52,291 bases of DNA from Methylobacterium sp. J-090 (GCF_022829345.1 NZ_JAKSXV010000067.1:1-52291); one strand, 5' to 3'; positions 25,982-34,935 are shown, counted from the first letter of the stretch. A program made the numbers and translations. The notes: generated by a model from the sequence alone, not told the origin.

Positions 25982-26000
25982 CGCCGGCGCCGCGCCGGCG
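25982..26000 (+). terminator. Hairpin just after hcp
   Basis: CGCCGGC (25982-25988) and GCCGGCG (25994-26000) form a perfect 7-bp GC stem with a 5-base loop, starting 10 bases after the hcp stop. No T-run follows. It could be a partial terminator or a 3'-end stabiliser that lets hcp be made in excess over the baseplate genes. The rest of the 226-base gap to tssE shows no gene. Confidence 0.4.
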
Positions 26001-26197
26001 ACACCCGGCGGGAGAAAGGCGCGGTTCCGTTGCGGGGATCGCGCCCATTCGGGACCGAAGGCCGGGTCCGGGCCCACGGGCACGGTGCTCCGGCGTCCCT
26101 CACGAAACGCCCGTCGCCCTGTCGCGCCAGAAGGCGCGGACCAGCGGCGATCGGGCGTCTGCCATTGAGGCAGTCCGACGACCCGCGAGGCCCTCCG

Positions 26198-26746
26198 ATG
26201 ACCCGCAAGGGCAGCTCAACCCGCGTCCGCCTCCCCCTCGCCGAGGCGTTCCGCCAGGCGCACGGGCACCGCGACGCGCGCCTGCGCATCGACCAGCGGG
26301 ACGAAGCGGGCGAGCGCGTCATCGCGGGGCGCAGGGGCGGGGCCCGCGCGGCGATGAGCGCGGCGGACCTCCAGCGCGGCGTGGCGCGCGACCTGGAGGA
26401 CCTCATGAACACCGTCAACTTCGCCGCCAGCACCGACGTGACGGACTTTCCGGCGGTGGCCCGCTCGATCCTGAACTACGGCTTCACCGACATCTCGCGG
26501 CGCTCCATCGACGAGGGGGCGGTGGCGGAGATCGCCGCCGAGATAGAGACCGCGCTCACGCTCTTCGAGCCGCGTCTGGCCGCCGGCACCGTGGTCGCCT
26601 GGCGCGACGACACCGTCGATCCGGCGGAGCTGAAGCTGCGGTTCGTGGTGCGCGCCGAGATCGATTGCGATCCCCTCAACCTGCCGGTCGAGTTCGTCGC
26701 CGACCTCGAGCAGGACACCGGCAAGATCGCGGTCCGCTACCGGTGA
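26198..26746 (+). CDS. tssE: T6SS baseplate protein TssE (gp25-like)
   Basis: 182 residues. The gp25/TssE core is present: 'LQRGVARDLEDLMNTVNF', 'SILNYGFTDISRRSID', 'IETALTLFEPRL', 'LKLRFVVRAEIDCDPLNLPVEFVADLEQDTGKIAVRYR'. The first ~50 residues are a charged extension not needed for the fold. TssE is the wedge component that starts sheath polymerisation. The ATG at 26198 has a weak GAGG upstream; the true start could be a little further in. Its stop is followed after 7 bases by a chain of mini-ORFs leading into tssF. Confidence 0.92.
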   Translation: MTRKGSSTRVRLPLAEAFRQAHGHRDARLRIDQRDEAGERVIAGRRGGARAAMSAADLQRGVARDLEDLMNTVNFAASTDVTDFPAVARSILNYGFTDISRRSIDEGAVAEIAAEIETALTLFEPRLAAGTVVAWRDDTVDPAELKLRFVVRAEIDCDPLNLPVEFVADLEQDTGKIAVRYR

Positions 26747-26753
26747 CGCCGCC

Positions 26754-26798
26754 ATGAAGACAGCCTCATGAAGACTTTGCCATGAAGACCCCGCCATG
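26754..26798 (+). promoter_or_regulatory. Cascade of three overlapping five-codon mini-ORFs leading into tssF
   Basis: Between the tssE stop and the tssF ATG there are three tiny reading frames in a row: ATG AAG ACA GCC TCA TGA (26754-26771), ATG AAG ACT TTG CCA TGA (26768-26785) and ATG AAG ACC CCG CCA TGA (26782-26799). Each stop overlaps the next start as ATGA, and the third overlaps the tssF start at 26796. The unit repeats every 14 bases, so 14-bp duplication moves the frame each time and preserves the ATGA overlap. This is what a termination-reinitiation (translational coupling) leader would look like. Confidence 0.7.
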
Positions 26799-28748
26799 AA
26801 CCGGGAATTCCTCGATCTCTACAATCGCGAGCTCGGCCTGCTGCAGGAGCAGGCGCACGAGTTCGCCGAGGAGTTTCCCGGCATCGCCGAGCGCCTCGGC
26901 GGCCTCCTGGACGAGCGGGCCGATCCGATGATCGCCGGCCTGCTGGAGGGCACGGCCTTCCTGGCGGCCCGGGTCCAGCTGAAGATCAAGCACGAATTCC
27001 CGGAATTCACCCAGAACCTGCTGGAACAGCTCGTTCCCAACTACCTCGCGCCGACCCCCTCGGTGCTCCTCGCGCGGGTCAAGCCCGCTTATGGCGATCC
27101 GGCCCTGCGCGACGGCCCCCGCATCCTGCGCGGCGCCCATCTCGAGGCGACCTATCGCGAGCGGGAGCGGCGGATCGCCTGCCGCTACGGGCTCTGCGCC
27201 GACATCCGGCTCTGGCCGTTCGAGCTCACGGCCGCCGAGTACCTTGCCCATGCCGGCCCGATCCAGGCCCTCGGCGTCGGGGCCGACGCCGTGGCGGGGC
27301 TACGGCTGACCCTGACCCACCGCACGGCGGCCCGGATCGAGGACGAGGCCACGGGCCAGAAGGCGGCCGAGGACCCGATGTCCTGGTTCGCCGGCTGCGC
27401 CATCGACGCGCTGCCGATCCACCTCGTCGGACCGGAAGCGGACGCGGTGGCGCTCTACGAGCAGCTGTTCGCCAATTGCACGGGGATCTTCGTGCGCCAC
27501 CTCGACGGGTTCGGCGATCCGGTGGTGACGGCGCTCGGAGTCGAACATCTCCAGCCCGTGGGCTTCGAGGCGGACGAGGCGCTGTTTCCCAAGGACAACC
27601 GCCTGTTCGACGGGTTCGATCTTCTGCGCGAATACTTCACCTTCCCGCGCAAGTTCCTGGCGTTCCGGCTGACGGGGCTGGCGCGCGTCCTGTCCCGCGC
27701 CAGGGCCCGGTCCATCGACCTGATCTTCACCTTCGACGAGGCCAACGGCCGGATGGCGGCAGCCGTGCGTCCCGACGCCTTCGCGCTCTACGCGGCGCCC
27801 GCCATCAACCTGTTCGAGATGACCCTCGACCGCGTGCCGGTGCAGACCCGCCGGCACGAGCACCACCTCGTGCCCGACCGCAGCCGCGCCCTCGATTTCG
27901 AGCCGCACCGGGTGCTGCAGGTCTACGCCCACCAGCCCGGCCGCCCGGAGAAGGCGGTGGTGCGGCCGCTCTACGCCGCCGATGGCGGCGGCCCGCAGAC
28001 CGGCCTGTACTACACCCTGCGCCGGATGCCGCGCCGGCGCACGGCCAAGGAGCGCGCCTTCGGCGCGGCCTCGGACTATACCGGCACGGACGTGTTCCTC
28101 TCCCTGATCGAGCCGGCCGGCCTCGACGCGGAGAGCGACGTGGTCGAGCTCAGCGTGCGCGCCCTGTGCTCGAACCGGCACCTGCCGGAGCACCTGCCCG
28201 TGGGCGAGGCCGGCGCCGATTTCCGCTTCACCGAGGACGGCGCCCTCGACGTGGCCTGCGCCGCCGGACCGACGCGCCCGCGCGAGCCCGTGGTCGCCCA
28301 GCTCCGCAGCCGGACCGAGACCACCTTCGCGGGCGCCGTCGCCTGGCGGCTGATCAGCCTGCTGCGGCTCAATCCCCTCGGCCTGGTCGAGCGCGGCGGC
28401 GGCCGCGGCGGCGAGGCCCTGCGCGAGATGCTCACCCTGTTCGCCGACCTCTCCGACAGCGCCGTGGAGCGGCGCATCCGCGGCCTGCGCAGCGTCGCGA
28501 GCCGGCCCGTGGTGCGGCGCCTGCGCCAGCGGGCCGGCACCGGCGCCGCCCGGGGCACGGAGGTGACGGTCACCCTCGACGACAAGGCGTTCGAGGGCAC
28601 CGGCGCGTTCCTGCTGGGGGCGATCCTCGAGCGGTTCCTCGCCGAATACGCCTCCCTCAATCACTTCACCCAGACGGTGATCCGCACGGTGGAGCGCGGG
28701 CAGATCATGCGCTGGCCGCCCCGCTCGGGCGCCCGGAGGCTGCTGTGA
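26796..28748 (+). CDS. tssF: T6SS baseplate protein TssF
   Basis: 650 residues. The family's opening is clear: 'FLDLYNRELGLLQEQAHEFAEEFPGIAERLGG', 'DPMIAGLLEGTAFLAARVQLKIKHEFPEFTQNLLEQLVPNYLAPTPS'. Later blocks include 'LREYFTFPRKFLAFRL', 'HLVPDRSRALDFEPHRVLQVYAH' and the ending 'FLLGAILERFLAEYASLNHFTQTVIRTVERGQIMRWPPRSGARRLL'. Part of the TssEFGK baseplate wedge. Its ATG overlaps the last of three upstream mini-ORFs, so its translation is probably coupled to tssE. Confidence 0.96.
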   Translation: MNREFLDLYNRELGLLQEQAHEFAEEFPGIAERLGGLLDERADPMIAGLLEGTAFLAARVQLKIKHEFPEFTQNLLEQLVPNYLAPTPSVLLARVKPAYGDPALRDGPRILRGAHLEATYRERERRIACRYGLCADIRLWPFELTAAEYLAHAGPIQALGVGADAVAGLRLTLTHRTAARIEDEATGQKAAEDPMSWFAGCAIDALPIHLVGPEADAVALYEQLFANCTGIFVRHLDGFGDPVVTALGVEHLQPVGFEADEALFPKDNRLFDGFDLLREYFTFPRKFLAFRLTGLARVLSRARARSIDLIFTFDEANGRMAAAVRPDAFALYAAPAINLFEMTLDRVPVQTRRHEHHLVPDRSRALDFEPHRVLQVYAHQPGRPEKAVVRPLYAADGGGPQTGLYYTLRRMPRRRTAKERAFGAASDYTGTDVFLSLIEPAGLDAESDVVELSVRALCSNRHLPEHLPVGEAGADFRFTEDGALDVACAAGPTRPREPVVAQLRSRTETTFAGAVAWRLISLLRLNPLGLVERGGGRGGEALREMLTLFADLSDSAVERRIRGLRSVASRPVVRRLRQRAGTGAARGTEVTVTLDDKAFEGTGAFLLGAILERFLAEYASLNHFTQTVIRTVERGQIMRWPPRSGARRLL

Positions 28749-28794
28749 GCCGCGCGCCGACGAGCACCGCGCCGATGGGCGCCGGGAGGCGGCC

Positions 28795-29835
28795 ATGACC
28801 TTCCGCCGGGACATCCAGGCCGCGCCCTGGGCCTTCGACCTGCTCGCGGCCCTGCGCCGGATCGAGCGCAGCTTTCCCGACAAGCCGCGCATCGGCGACA
28901 GCGCCGCGCGGCGCGACGATTACGTGGCGCTGGGCGAGGACCCCTACCTCGCCTTCCCGGTGGCGACCATCGGGCGGGCCGACGAGGACGCCCAGGGCCG
29001 GCTGCGCCTGTTCGTGAAGTTCCTCGGGCTCCTCGGGCCGCAGGGGCCGCTGCCGCTCTCGGTCACCGACGAGGCCCATGGCTGGTTCCTGGCGCGCGAC
29101 GACGCCTTCGCCCGCTTCCTCGACATCCTCAACCACCGCTTCCTCCAGCTGTTCTACCGGGCCTGGGCCGATGCCCGCCCCATCGCGCAGGCCGAGATCC
29201 CGCAATCCGACCGGTTCACCGCCTATCTCGGCGCCTTCGTCGGCCTCGGCTCGCCCTGCCTGCGCGACCGCGATTCCGTGCCGGATGCGGCCAAACTCGC
29301 CTATGCGGGGCTGCTCGCCCCGGCCGCGCGCTCGGCCTCCCGCCTGCGCAACGCGCTGACCGGCCTCCTCGGCGTCGCCGTCGAGGTCGAGGAATTCGTC
29401 GGCAGCCGCCTCGAATTCGAGCCCGGCGACCGCAGCCGCCTCGGCCGCGCCAACGTCCGCCTCGGCGCCGACCTGCTCCTCGGATCGAGCGTGTTCAGCG
29501 TCGACGACAAGATCCGCCTGCGCATCACCGCCGCCAACCTGCCCGGCTACGAGCGGCTGCTGCCCGGCGGCGAACACTGCCGGCCGCTCGCCGACCTGAT
29601 CTTCTTCTACCTCGGCGACGAGCTCGACTGCGACGTCGAGCTGGCGCTGCCCGTGGCGGCCGTGGCGCCCGTGAGCCTCGGGCGCTTCGGCCGGCTCGGC
29701 TACACGAGCTGGATCGGCCCGGCGGCGCCCGGCGCCGGGGACGGGTTCCGGCGCGACGCCCGCTTCCACCCGGCCGAGCGCGCCGCGCGGCCGGACGCCC
29801 CGCCATCCCCGCACACCGGAAGGCCACAGGCATGA
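28795..29835 (+). CDS. tssG: T6SS baseplate protein TssG
   Basis: 346 residues. TssG features: 'WAFDLLAALRRIERSFPDKPRIG', 'RLRLFVKFLGLLGPQGPLPLSVTDEAHGW', 'FLDILNHRFLQLFYRAWADARPI', and the C-terminal 'LGRFGRLGYTSWIG'. It partners TssF in the baseplate wedge. A GGGAGG ribosome binding site precedes the ATG, 46 bases after tssF. Its stop overlaps the tssH start (ATGA at 29832-29835). Confidence 0.95.
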   Translation: MTFRRDIQAAPWAFDLLAALRRIERSFPDKPRIGDSAARRDDYVALGEDPYLAFPVATIGRADEDAQGRLRLFVKFLGLLGPQGPLPLSVTDEAHGWFLARDDAFARFLDILNHRFLQLFYRAWADARPIAQAEIPQSDRFTAYLGAFVGLGSPCLRDRDSVPDAAKLAYAGLLAPAARSASRLRNALTGLLGVAVEVEEFVGSRLEFEPGDRSRLGRANVRLGADLLLGSSVFSVDDKIRLRITAANLPGYERLLPGGEHCRPLADLIFFYLGDELDCDVELALPVAAVAPVSLGRFGRLGYTSWIGPAAPGAGDGFRRDARFHPAERAARPDAPPSPHTGRPQA

Positions 29836-32597
29836 GCGAGATCAGCCTCGAGACCGTCACGGGCAAGCTCAACCGGGTCGGCTACGACGCCTTCATCCAG
29901 GCCCTGCGCACGGCCAAGGGGGCGGGCAACCGCAACGTCGAGCCGGCCCACTGGCTGCTCCACCTCCTGCGGCGGGAGAGCACCGACCTCACCCTCACGG
30001 TCGATCGCTACGGCCTCGACGGGGCGCGGCTCGCCGCCGACCTCGCCCGGGCGGTCGACGCCTTGCGCCGCAACGAGACCGAGATGCCGGGCATCTCCAA
30101 CGTGATCATCGACCTGCTCGACCGGGGCTGGCACTACGCGACCCTGTTCTTCGGCGAGACCCAGATCCGGTCCGGGCACATCCTCGTCGGCGCCCTGAAA
30201 TCGAGCGAATTGCGCCGCGCCCTGCTGGCGCTCTCGGGCGAGTTCGGCCGGATTCCCGTGGACGCGCTGACGGGCGAGCACGCCGCCGTCTGGGCCCGGT
30301 CCGAGGAGGAGAACCTGCGGCCGATGGACGGCTCGGGCGCCATCGCGGCGGGCACGCCGGGGGCCGCGGCCGCCGCCACGGGCCAGACCGCCCTCGCGCG
30401 CTTCTCGCAGGACCTCACCGCCAAGGCGCAGGCCGGCGAGATGGACCCGATCCGCGGGCGCGACGCGGAGATCCGCCAGCTCATCGACGTGCTCATGCGC
30501 CGGCGCCAGAACAACCCGATCCTCACGGGCGAGGCGGGCGTCGGCAAGACCGCCGTGGTGGAGGGCTTCGCCCAGGCCATCGCCGCCGGCGCCGTACCGC
30601 CGCCTCTGCGCGGCGTGCGCCTGTGCGCCCTCGACATCGGCCTGATGCAGGCCGGCGCCGCGATGAAGGGCGAGTTCGAGCAGCGCCTGCGCGCGGTGAT
30701 CGACGAGGTGCAGGCCTCGCCGGTCCCCATCATCCTGTTCATCGACGAGGCCCACACCCTCATCGGCGCCGGCGGCCAGGCCGGCACCGGGGACGCCGCC
30801 AACCTGCTCAAGCCGGCGCTCGCCCGCGGCACCCTCAAGACCATCGCGGCCACCACCTGGGCCGAGTACCGCCAGCACATCGAGAAGGACCCGGCCCTGA
30901 CCCGCCGGTTCCAGCCGATCCAGGTCGGCGAGCCCGGTGTGGCGCAGTGCTGCGACATGCTGCGCGGGCTGCTGGCGCCCATGGAGGCGCATCACGGCGT
31001 GCGCATCGCGGACGCGGCGATCGTCGCCGCCGTGACCCTGTCGCACCGCTATATCCCGGCGCGCCAGCTGCCCGACAAGGCGGTGAGCCTCCTCGACACG
31101 GCGAGCGCCCGCGTCTCCATCAGCCAGACCGCGGTTCCCGCGGCCATCGCGGATGCGCGGGTGACCCTGCGCGCCCTCGAAGGCGAGCGCGCCGCCCTCG
31201 TCGCCGACCGCGACCTCGGCGACGGCGACGAGGCGCGGGTCGCCGCCATCGACGCCGAGCACGCGGCGCTGGGCGAGACGCTCGCCGCCCTCGAGACCGC
31301 GTGGCGCGACGAGACCGCCCTGGTGCAGGAGATCCGCGCCCTGCGCGCCGGCCTCGCCTCGGACGCGACCGCCGCTCCCGTTCCCATCGGCGCGGCGATC
31401 GAGGCCGACGCCGTGGCGCCCCCCGATCCCCCCTCCCCCGCCCCCCTGCCCGCCGCACCCGAGGACCGGCGGGCGGCGCTGAAGGCCTGCGCCGGGCGCC
31501 TGGAGGCCATCGAGCCCGAAGCGCGCATGATCTACGCCCACGTGGACGCCCAGGCCGTGGCCTCGGTGGTGGCCGACTGGACCGGCATCCCGGTGGGGCG
31601 GATGGTGAAGGACGAGATCGAGACCGTCCTGCGCCTGCCCGAGATCCTCAACCGCCGGGTGGTCGGCCAGACCCACGGGCTCGCGGCGATCGCCAAGCGC
31701 ATCGAGACCAACCGGGCCCGGCTCGACAACCCGAACAAGCCCATCGGCGTGTTCATGCTCTGCGGCCCCTCCGGCGTCGGCAAGACCGAGACGGCCCTGG
31801 CGCTCGCCGAAGCCCTCAACGGCGGCGAGCAGAACATGATCACCATCAACATGAGCGAGTTCCAGGAGGCCCACACGGTCTCGACGCTCAAGGGCGCGCC
31901 GCCGGGCTACGTCGGCTACGGCGAGGGCGGGCGCCTCACCGAGGCCGTGCGGCGAAAACCCTACAGCGTGATCCTCCTCGACGAGGTCGAGAAGGCGCAT
32001 CCCGACGTCCACGAGATCTTCTTCCAGGTGTTCGACAAGGGCGTGATGGAGGACGGCACCGGCCGGCGCATCGACTTTAGGAACACGCTCATCATCCTCA
32101 CCTCCAACGTCGGCACCGACGTGATCCTGCAGCTCGCCCGCGACCCGGGCTACGCCTCCGATGCCAAGGCCCTCGCCCAGGCCCTGCGCCCGAGCCTGCT
32201 CAAGGTGTTCCCGCCGGCGCTGCTCGGCCGGATCGTCACCATTCCGTACCTGCCGCTCTCGCCCGACATGCTCGGCGGCATCGTCCGGCTCCAGCTCGAC
32301 CGCATCGGCCGGCGCATCGCCGAGAACCACGGCGCGGCGTTCACCACCGACGACGCGGTGGTCGAGCACATCGTCGCCCTGTGCAACGACCCGGATTCGG
32401 GCGGCCGGATGATCGACAACATCCTCACCAACACCGTGTTGCCGGCGCTCTCGCGCGAGTTCCTGAACCGGACGCTCGTCGGTGATCGGCCGACGGGGGT
32501 GCGGATGGGCGTCGCGGACGGGCGATTTGTCTACCACTGGAACGATGCGAGCGCAGACCCGATGGGTGCGGACCCGTCCGCCGATCGAACGGCATGA
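29832..32597 (+). CDS. tssH: T6SS sheath-disassembly ATPase TssH (ClpV)
   Basis: 921 residues. N-terminal Clp-N domain (about 1-150) opening 'ISLETVTGKLNRVGYDAFIQAL', a first AAA+ domain with Walker A GEAGVGKT (233-240) and Walker B 'ILFIDEAHTLIGAG', a coiled middle domain interrupted by a proline/alanine linker (about 515-545), and a second AAA+ domain with Walker A GPSGVGKT (645-652) and 'VILLDEVEKAHPDVHE'. The combination of a ClpB-like build with T6SS context and the 'PVGRMVKDEIETVLRLPEIL' junction marks it as ClpV rather than ClpB. It recycles contracted TssBC sheath. Last core T6SS gene of the rightward arm. Confidence 0.96.
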   Translation: MSEISLETVTGKLNRVGYDAFIQALRTAKGAGNRNVEPAHWLLHLLRRESTDLTLTVDRYGLDGARLAADLARAVDALRRNETEMPGISNVIIDLLDRGWHYATLFFGETQIRSGHILVGALKSSELRRALLALSGEFGRIPVDALTGEHAAVWARSEEENLRPMDGSGAIAAGTPGAAAAATGQTALARFSQDLTAKAQAGEMDPIRGRDAEIRQLIDVLMRRRQNNPILTGEAGVGKTAVVEGFAQAIAAGAVPPPLRGVRLCALDIGLMQAGAAMKGEFEQRLRAVIDEVQASPVPIILFIDEAHTLIGAGGQAGTGDAANLLKPALARGTLKTIAATTWAEYRQHIEKDPALTRRFQPIQVGEPGVAQCCDMLRGLLAPMEAHHGVRIADAAIVAAVTLSHRYIPARQLPDKAVSLLDTASARVSISQTAVPAAIADARVTLRALEGERAALVADRDLGDGDEARVAAIDAEHAALGETLAALETAWRDETALVQEIRALRAGLASDATAAPVPIGAAIEADAVAPPDPPSPAPLPAAPEDRRAALKACAGRLEAIEPEARMIYAHVDAQAVASVVADWTGIPVGRMVKDEIETVLRLPEILNRRVVGQTHGLAAIAKRIETNRARLDNPNKPIGVFMLCGPSGVGKTETALALAEALNGGEQNMITINMSEFQEAHTVSTLKGAPPGYVGYGEGGRLTEAVRRKPYSVILLDEVEKAHPDVHEIFFQVFDKGVMEDGTGRRIDFRNTLIILTSNVGTDVILQLARDPGYASDAKALAQALRPSLLKVFPPALLGRIVTIPYLPLSPDMLGGIVRLQLDRIGRRIAENHGAAFTTDDAVVEHIVALCNDPDSGGRMIDNILTNTVLPALSREFLNRTLVGDRPTGVRMGVADGRFVYHWNDASADPMGADPSADRTA

Positions 32598-32661
32598 AAC
32601 GAGAGAGCAGCCCCAGAGGACAGCCGAAACTCAAGCATCCTACAGCAACGGTGGCGATCCC

Positions 32662-33090
32662 ATGGGCGACAACTACTCCTTCGACGACGCCTACGACTCG
32701 AACAGCTACGGCCTGTTCACGCTGTCGTGGGACGGCGAAAGCTTCACCTTCAAGCTCAAGGTCAAAGCCAAGGAAACGATTTCCGTCTGGGCGAAGCGCG
32801 AAGGCAAGAAATTCCTCATCGATTTCGGCGCCGGCGACGAGGAATACGAGGAAGGCTCGCTCCCGAATCCGATCAAGAAGCTGATCGAGAGCAAGGGTGG
32901 CGGGCCGGGGGGCAATTCCGTCCGGCTGCCGCCCAGGAAGGTCTTCATCAACAACAGCGGCCACGTGAGAAGCTACGGAGAGTATGCATCGATCTGGAAG
33001 ACGCGCTTCGAGGCCGGGGACAAGACCTTGGAAAAGCCGTTGCCCAAGGCACTCTTCGCATCGATCGCCGCCTTCTATCAGAGCATCTGA
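32662..33090 (+). CDS. Unknown protein, first gene of the post-clpV cargo island
   Basis: 142 residues; no family recognised. The first ~75 residues look beta-rich and acidic ('GLFTLSWDGESFTFKLKVKAKETISVWAKREGKKFLIDFGAGDEEY'), followed by a glycine/proline loop and a helical end ('LEKPLPKALFASIAAFYQSI'). No signal peptide or membrane segment. It starts 64 bases after clpV; its ribosome binding site is weak. Base composition is less GC-rich than the T6SS core genes, as in the next gene, which suggests separately acquired cargo. It may be a small effector, chaperone or immunity protein; this is inferred from position only. Confidence 0.75.
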   Translation: MGDNYSFDDAYDSNSYGLFTLSWDGESFTFKLKVKAKETISVWAKREGKKFLIDFGAGDEEYEEGSLPNPIKKLIESKGGGPGGNSVRLPPRKVFINNSGHVRSYGEYASIWKTRFEAGDKTLEKPLPKALFASIAAFYQSI

Positions 33091-33159
33091 CCAGAAACCG
33101 TCTCACGCGAACGGCATGCTTCATCGACTGTGACCGAGACCATAGACAAGGATGCGATC

Positions 33160-34602
33160 ATGGCTAAAGGTATCGTCACAAAGATCCCGTTTCATTACCT
33201 GCCGACACCGGACTGCAAGGTGGCCGACGGCGACGCCAACGTCCGGTTCGAGAATTTTGCCGTCGGATCATCCGCTCCGCGCAAGTATCACGTCAATTTC
33301 ATCGGCAATTTTCTCGTTCCGCACTACATCAAGTTGATCGATGCGATGGGCGCCCCGGCGCACAACACGTTCAAGGTGCCGGCCATCGGCCAGGCGAGTG
33401 CCACCGGTGACGTCAACAAGAACAAAGCCCTGTCCGCCGCCAGGATCGAAGCGATCGGCGCGGTCATCGTCGCCGAGTTCGAGAAGCAGAAGCGCCGGAG
33501 CGCCGTCGCCGCTCAGTGCCAGATCGTCATCGCCCCGGACGCCTGGGGCGATACGGAATCCCGCAAGCAACGCAAACTCGCGGAGGATTCGCAGAAGACT
33601 CAGTTCAGCGATCAGGTCGTCGAGGTCGGCCAGAAGCATTGCCGCTCGGTCATCACCGCGATCAATGCCTACGACGAGATCGATCCGGGAGACATCCTCT
33701 ATCAGTGCCGCGAACTCTACGAAGTCGACTTCGAGGTGAAGCGGGTTCCCGAAAACCTTCTGGAACAGACCCTGGAAAACCTCGGCACATCCCTCGGCAC
33801 CGCCGGCAAGCTCGCGGGGCTGGGTGTCTTCAAGGTGATCGTCTGGCGCCTTCAGAAGGCCTACAAGTATCAGATCAAGAACCTTTTGAAGAACGCCGGC
33901 AAGCTCATCGAGGACATTCCCGAAATCAAAATCCTGCTGTTCGTCGTCGATTTCGTGATCCCGGAGGATATCAGCCTCCTGTTCGAGTTTCGGGACAACC
34001 GCAAGAAATCGGCGAGCTATGCGTTCGTCGGAAAGATCCACAAGAAGAACACCTCCGATCTGCTCACCATCCTGATGTATCTCCTCAGCGTTCGCCGCTA
34101 CCTGCAGAAGGCCGTCAAGGCCCTGAGGATGGCGCTCGCGCATCCGAGGCTGGCCCCGTTCCGCCAGGAGATTCAGGTGGTCCTGACGGAGGTCCTCGCC
34201 ATCGAGGCCGAGTTCGACCGTCAGTTCGCGAGTGTCACCGGACCGAACGGCTTCGTGCGGAAAACCCTCGGCAGCGCGGTGACGGACACGTTGATCAGCC
34301 TCATGCAGAAAGATCCGCCGGATCATGTCCGCATTCCCGTCTCCGCATGGTCGCCACCGTTCTCCCTCACCGGCAAGAGCTACTACGATGTCCGATCGTT
34401 CAGCGGTCCCGCGCGAACGACGTCGTGGGATCTTCTGTTCAAGACCCATGTCTCCCTGGAATTCGCCGGTGGCGACGAGCACGGTTACCTCGGATACGCC
34501 GGAACCGTCGATATCGTGAGCGACGTCTCCGCGCAGAACCAGGCCCTGGGCATCGGCATCGCGAACGGCCGATTGCAGCTTTCGCCGGCAACGTTCGCCT
34601 GA
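33160..34602 (+). CDS. Large unknown protein with OmpA-like N-terminal half, candidate T6SS cargo
   Basis: 480 residues. Residues ~25-165 resemble a diverged OmpA-type fold: 'VRFENFAVGS', 'VPAIGQASATGDVNKNKALSAARIEAIGAVI' (like G-x-A-S-x-T-G...N..LS..RA.AV) and 'PDAWGDTESRKQRKL'. A middle section (~215-285) is amphipathic to hydrophobic ('GTAGKLAGLGVFKVIVWRLQKAYKYQIKNLL', 'IKILLFVVDFVIPEDISLLFEF') and could contact membranes. The C-terminal ~170 residues are helical then beta-rich with aromatic residues. No signal peptide. AAGGA seven bases before the ATG at 33160 supports this start over an upstream GTG (33130). Its lower GC content than the T6SS core and its position after clpV suggest a cargo effector, possibly one that targets the cell wall or membrane; not proven. 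Confidence 0.75.
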   Translation: MAKGIVTKIPFHYLPTPDCKVADGDANVRFENFAVGSSAPRKYHVNFIGNFLVPHYIKLIDAMGAPAHNTFKVPAIGQASATGDVNKNKALSAARIEAIGAVIVAEFEKQKRRSAVAAQCQIVIAPDAWGDTESRKQRKLAEDSQKTQFSDQVVEVGQKHCRSVITAINAYDEIDPGDILYQCRELYEVDFEVKRVPENLLEQTLENLGTSLGTAGKLAGLGVFKVIVWRLQKAYKYQIKNLLKNAGKLIEDIPEIKILLFVVDFVIPEDISLLFEFRDNRKKSASYAFVGKIHKKNTSDLLTILMYLLSVRRYLQKAVKALRMALAHPRLAPFRQEIQVVLTEVLAIEAEFDRQFASVTGPNGFVRKTLGSAVTDTLISLMQKDPPDHVRIPVSAWSPPFSLTGKSYYDVRSFSGPARTTSWDLLFKTHVSLEFAGGDEHGYLGYAGTVDIVSDVSAQNQALGIGIANGRLQLSPATFA

Positions 34603-34623
34603 CGGGATCGGGAGCACGACGTC

Positions 34624-34923
34624 ATGACGATCAACCGCTTCGAACAGGTCGACCATCCGCCCGACGACGCCATGACGCTCACCCTGGCGCGGGACGGCGC
34701 GGCGTCGTCCGGATTCGTCACCTGCCCGGCCTCGGCCACCGGCGGGCGGCTGCCGAAGGATTTCTCGTCCGGCGCATTGCCGCCGAAGGACGCGTTCCGC
34801 GCGGCGATCCGCTTCGCCAACGAGGTCAAGGTTCCCCTGGTCGTGCTCGACCACGACGGCCTGTGGCAGCCCGAATGGGGCGACTTGTATCGGGACGGCG
34901 GTCAGGAGCCGGACGCGGGGTGA
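34624..34923 (+). CDS. Small conserved-looking hypothetical protein
   Basis: 99 residues. The core 'VTCPASATGGRLPKDFSSGALPPKDAFRAAIRFANEVKVPLVVLDHDGLWQPEWGDLYR' has the look of a small family found in Rhizobiales (an alpha/beta unit with 'AIR.ANE.KV.LVV.D..GLW.PEWG.LYR'); function unknown. No signal peptide. It starts 21 bases after the large unknown gene, so the two are probably cotranscribed; it may be an immunity or accessory partner, or an unrelated housekeeping protein. Confidence 0.7.
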   Translation: MTINRFEQVDHPPDDAMTLTLARDGAASSGFVTCPASATGGRLPKDFSSGALPPKDAFRAAIRFANEVKVPLVVLDHDGLWQPEWGDLYRDGGQEPDAG

Positions 34924-34935
34924 AGGGGCGCCCTC

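Noticed and set aside
29700..32537. 945-codon minus-strand open frame opposite clpV
   Set aside because: Shadow of clpV with no family resemblance.
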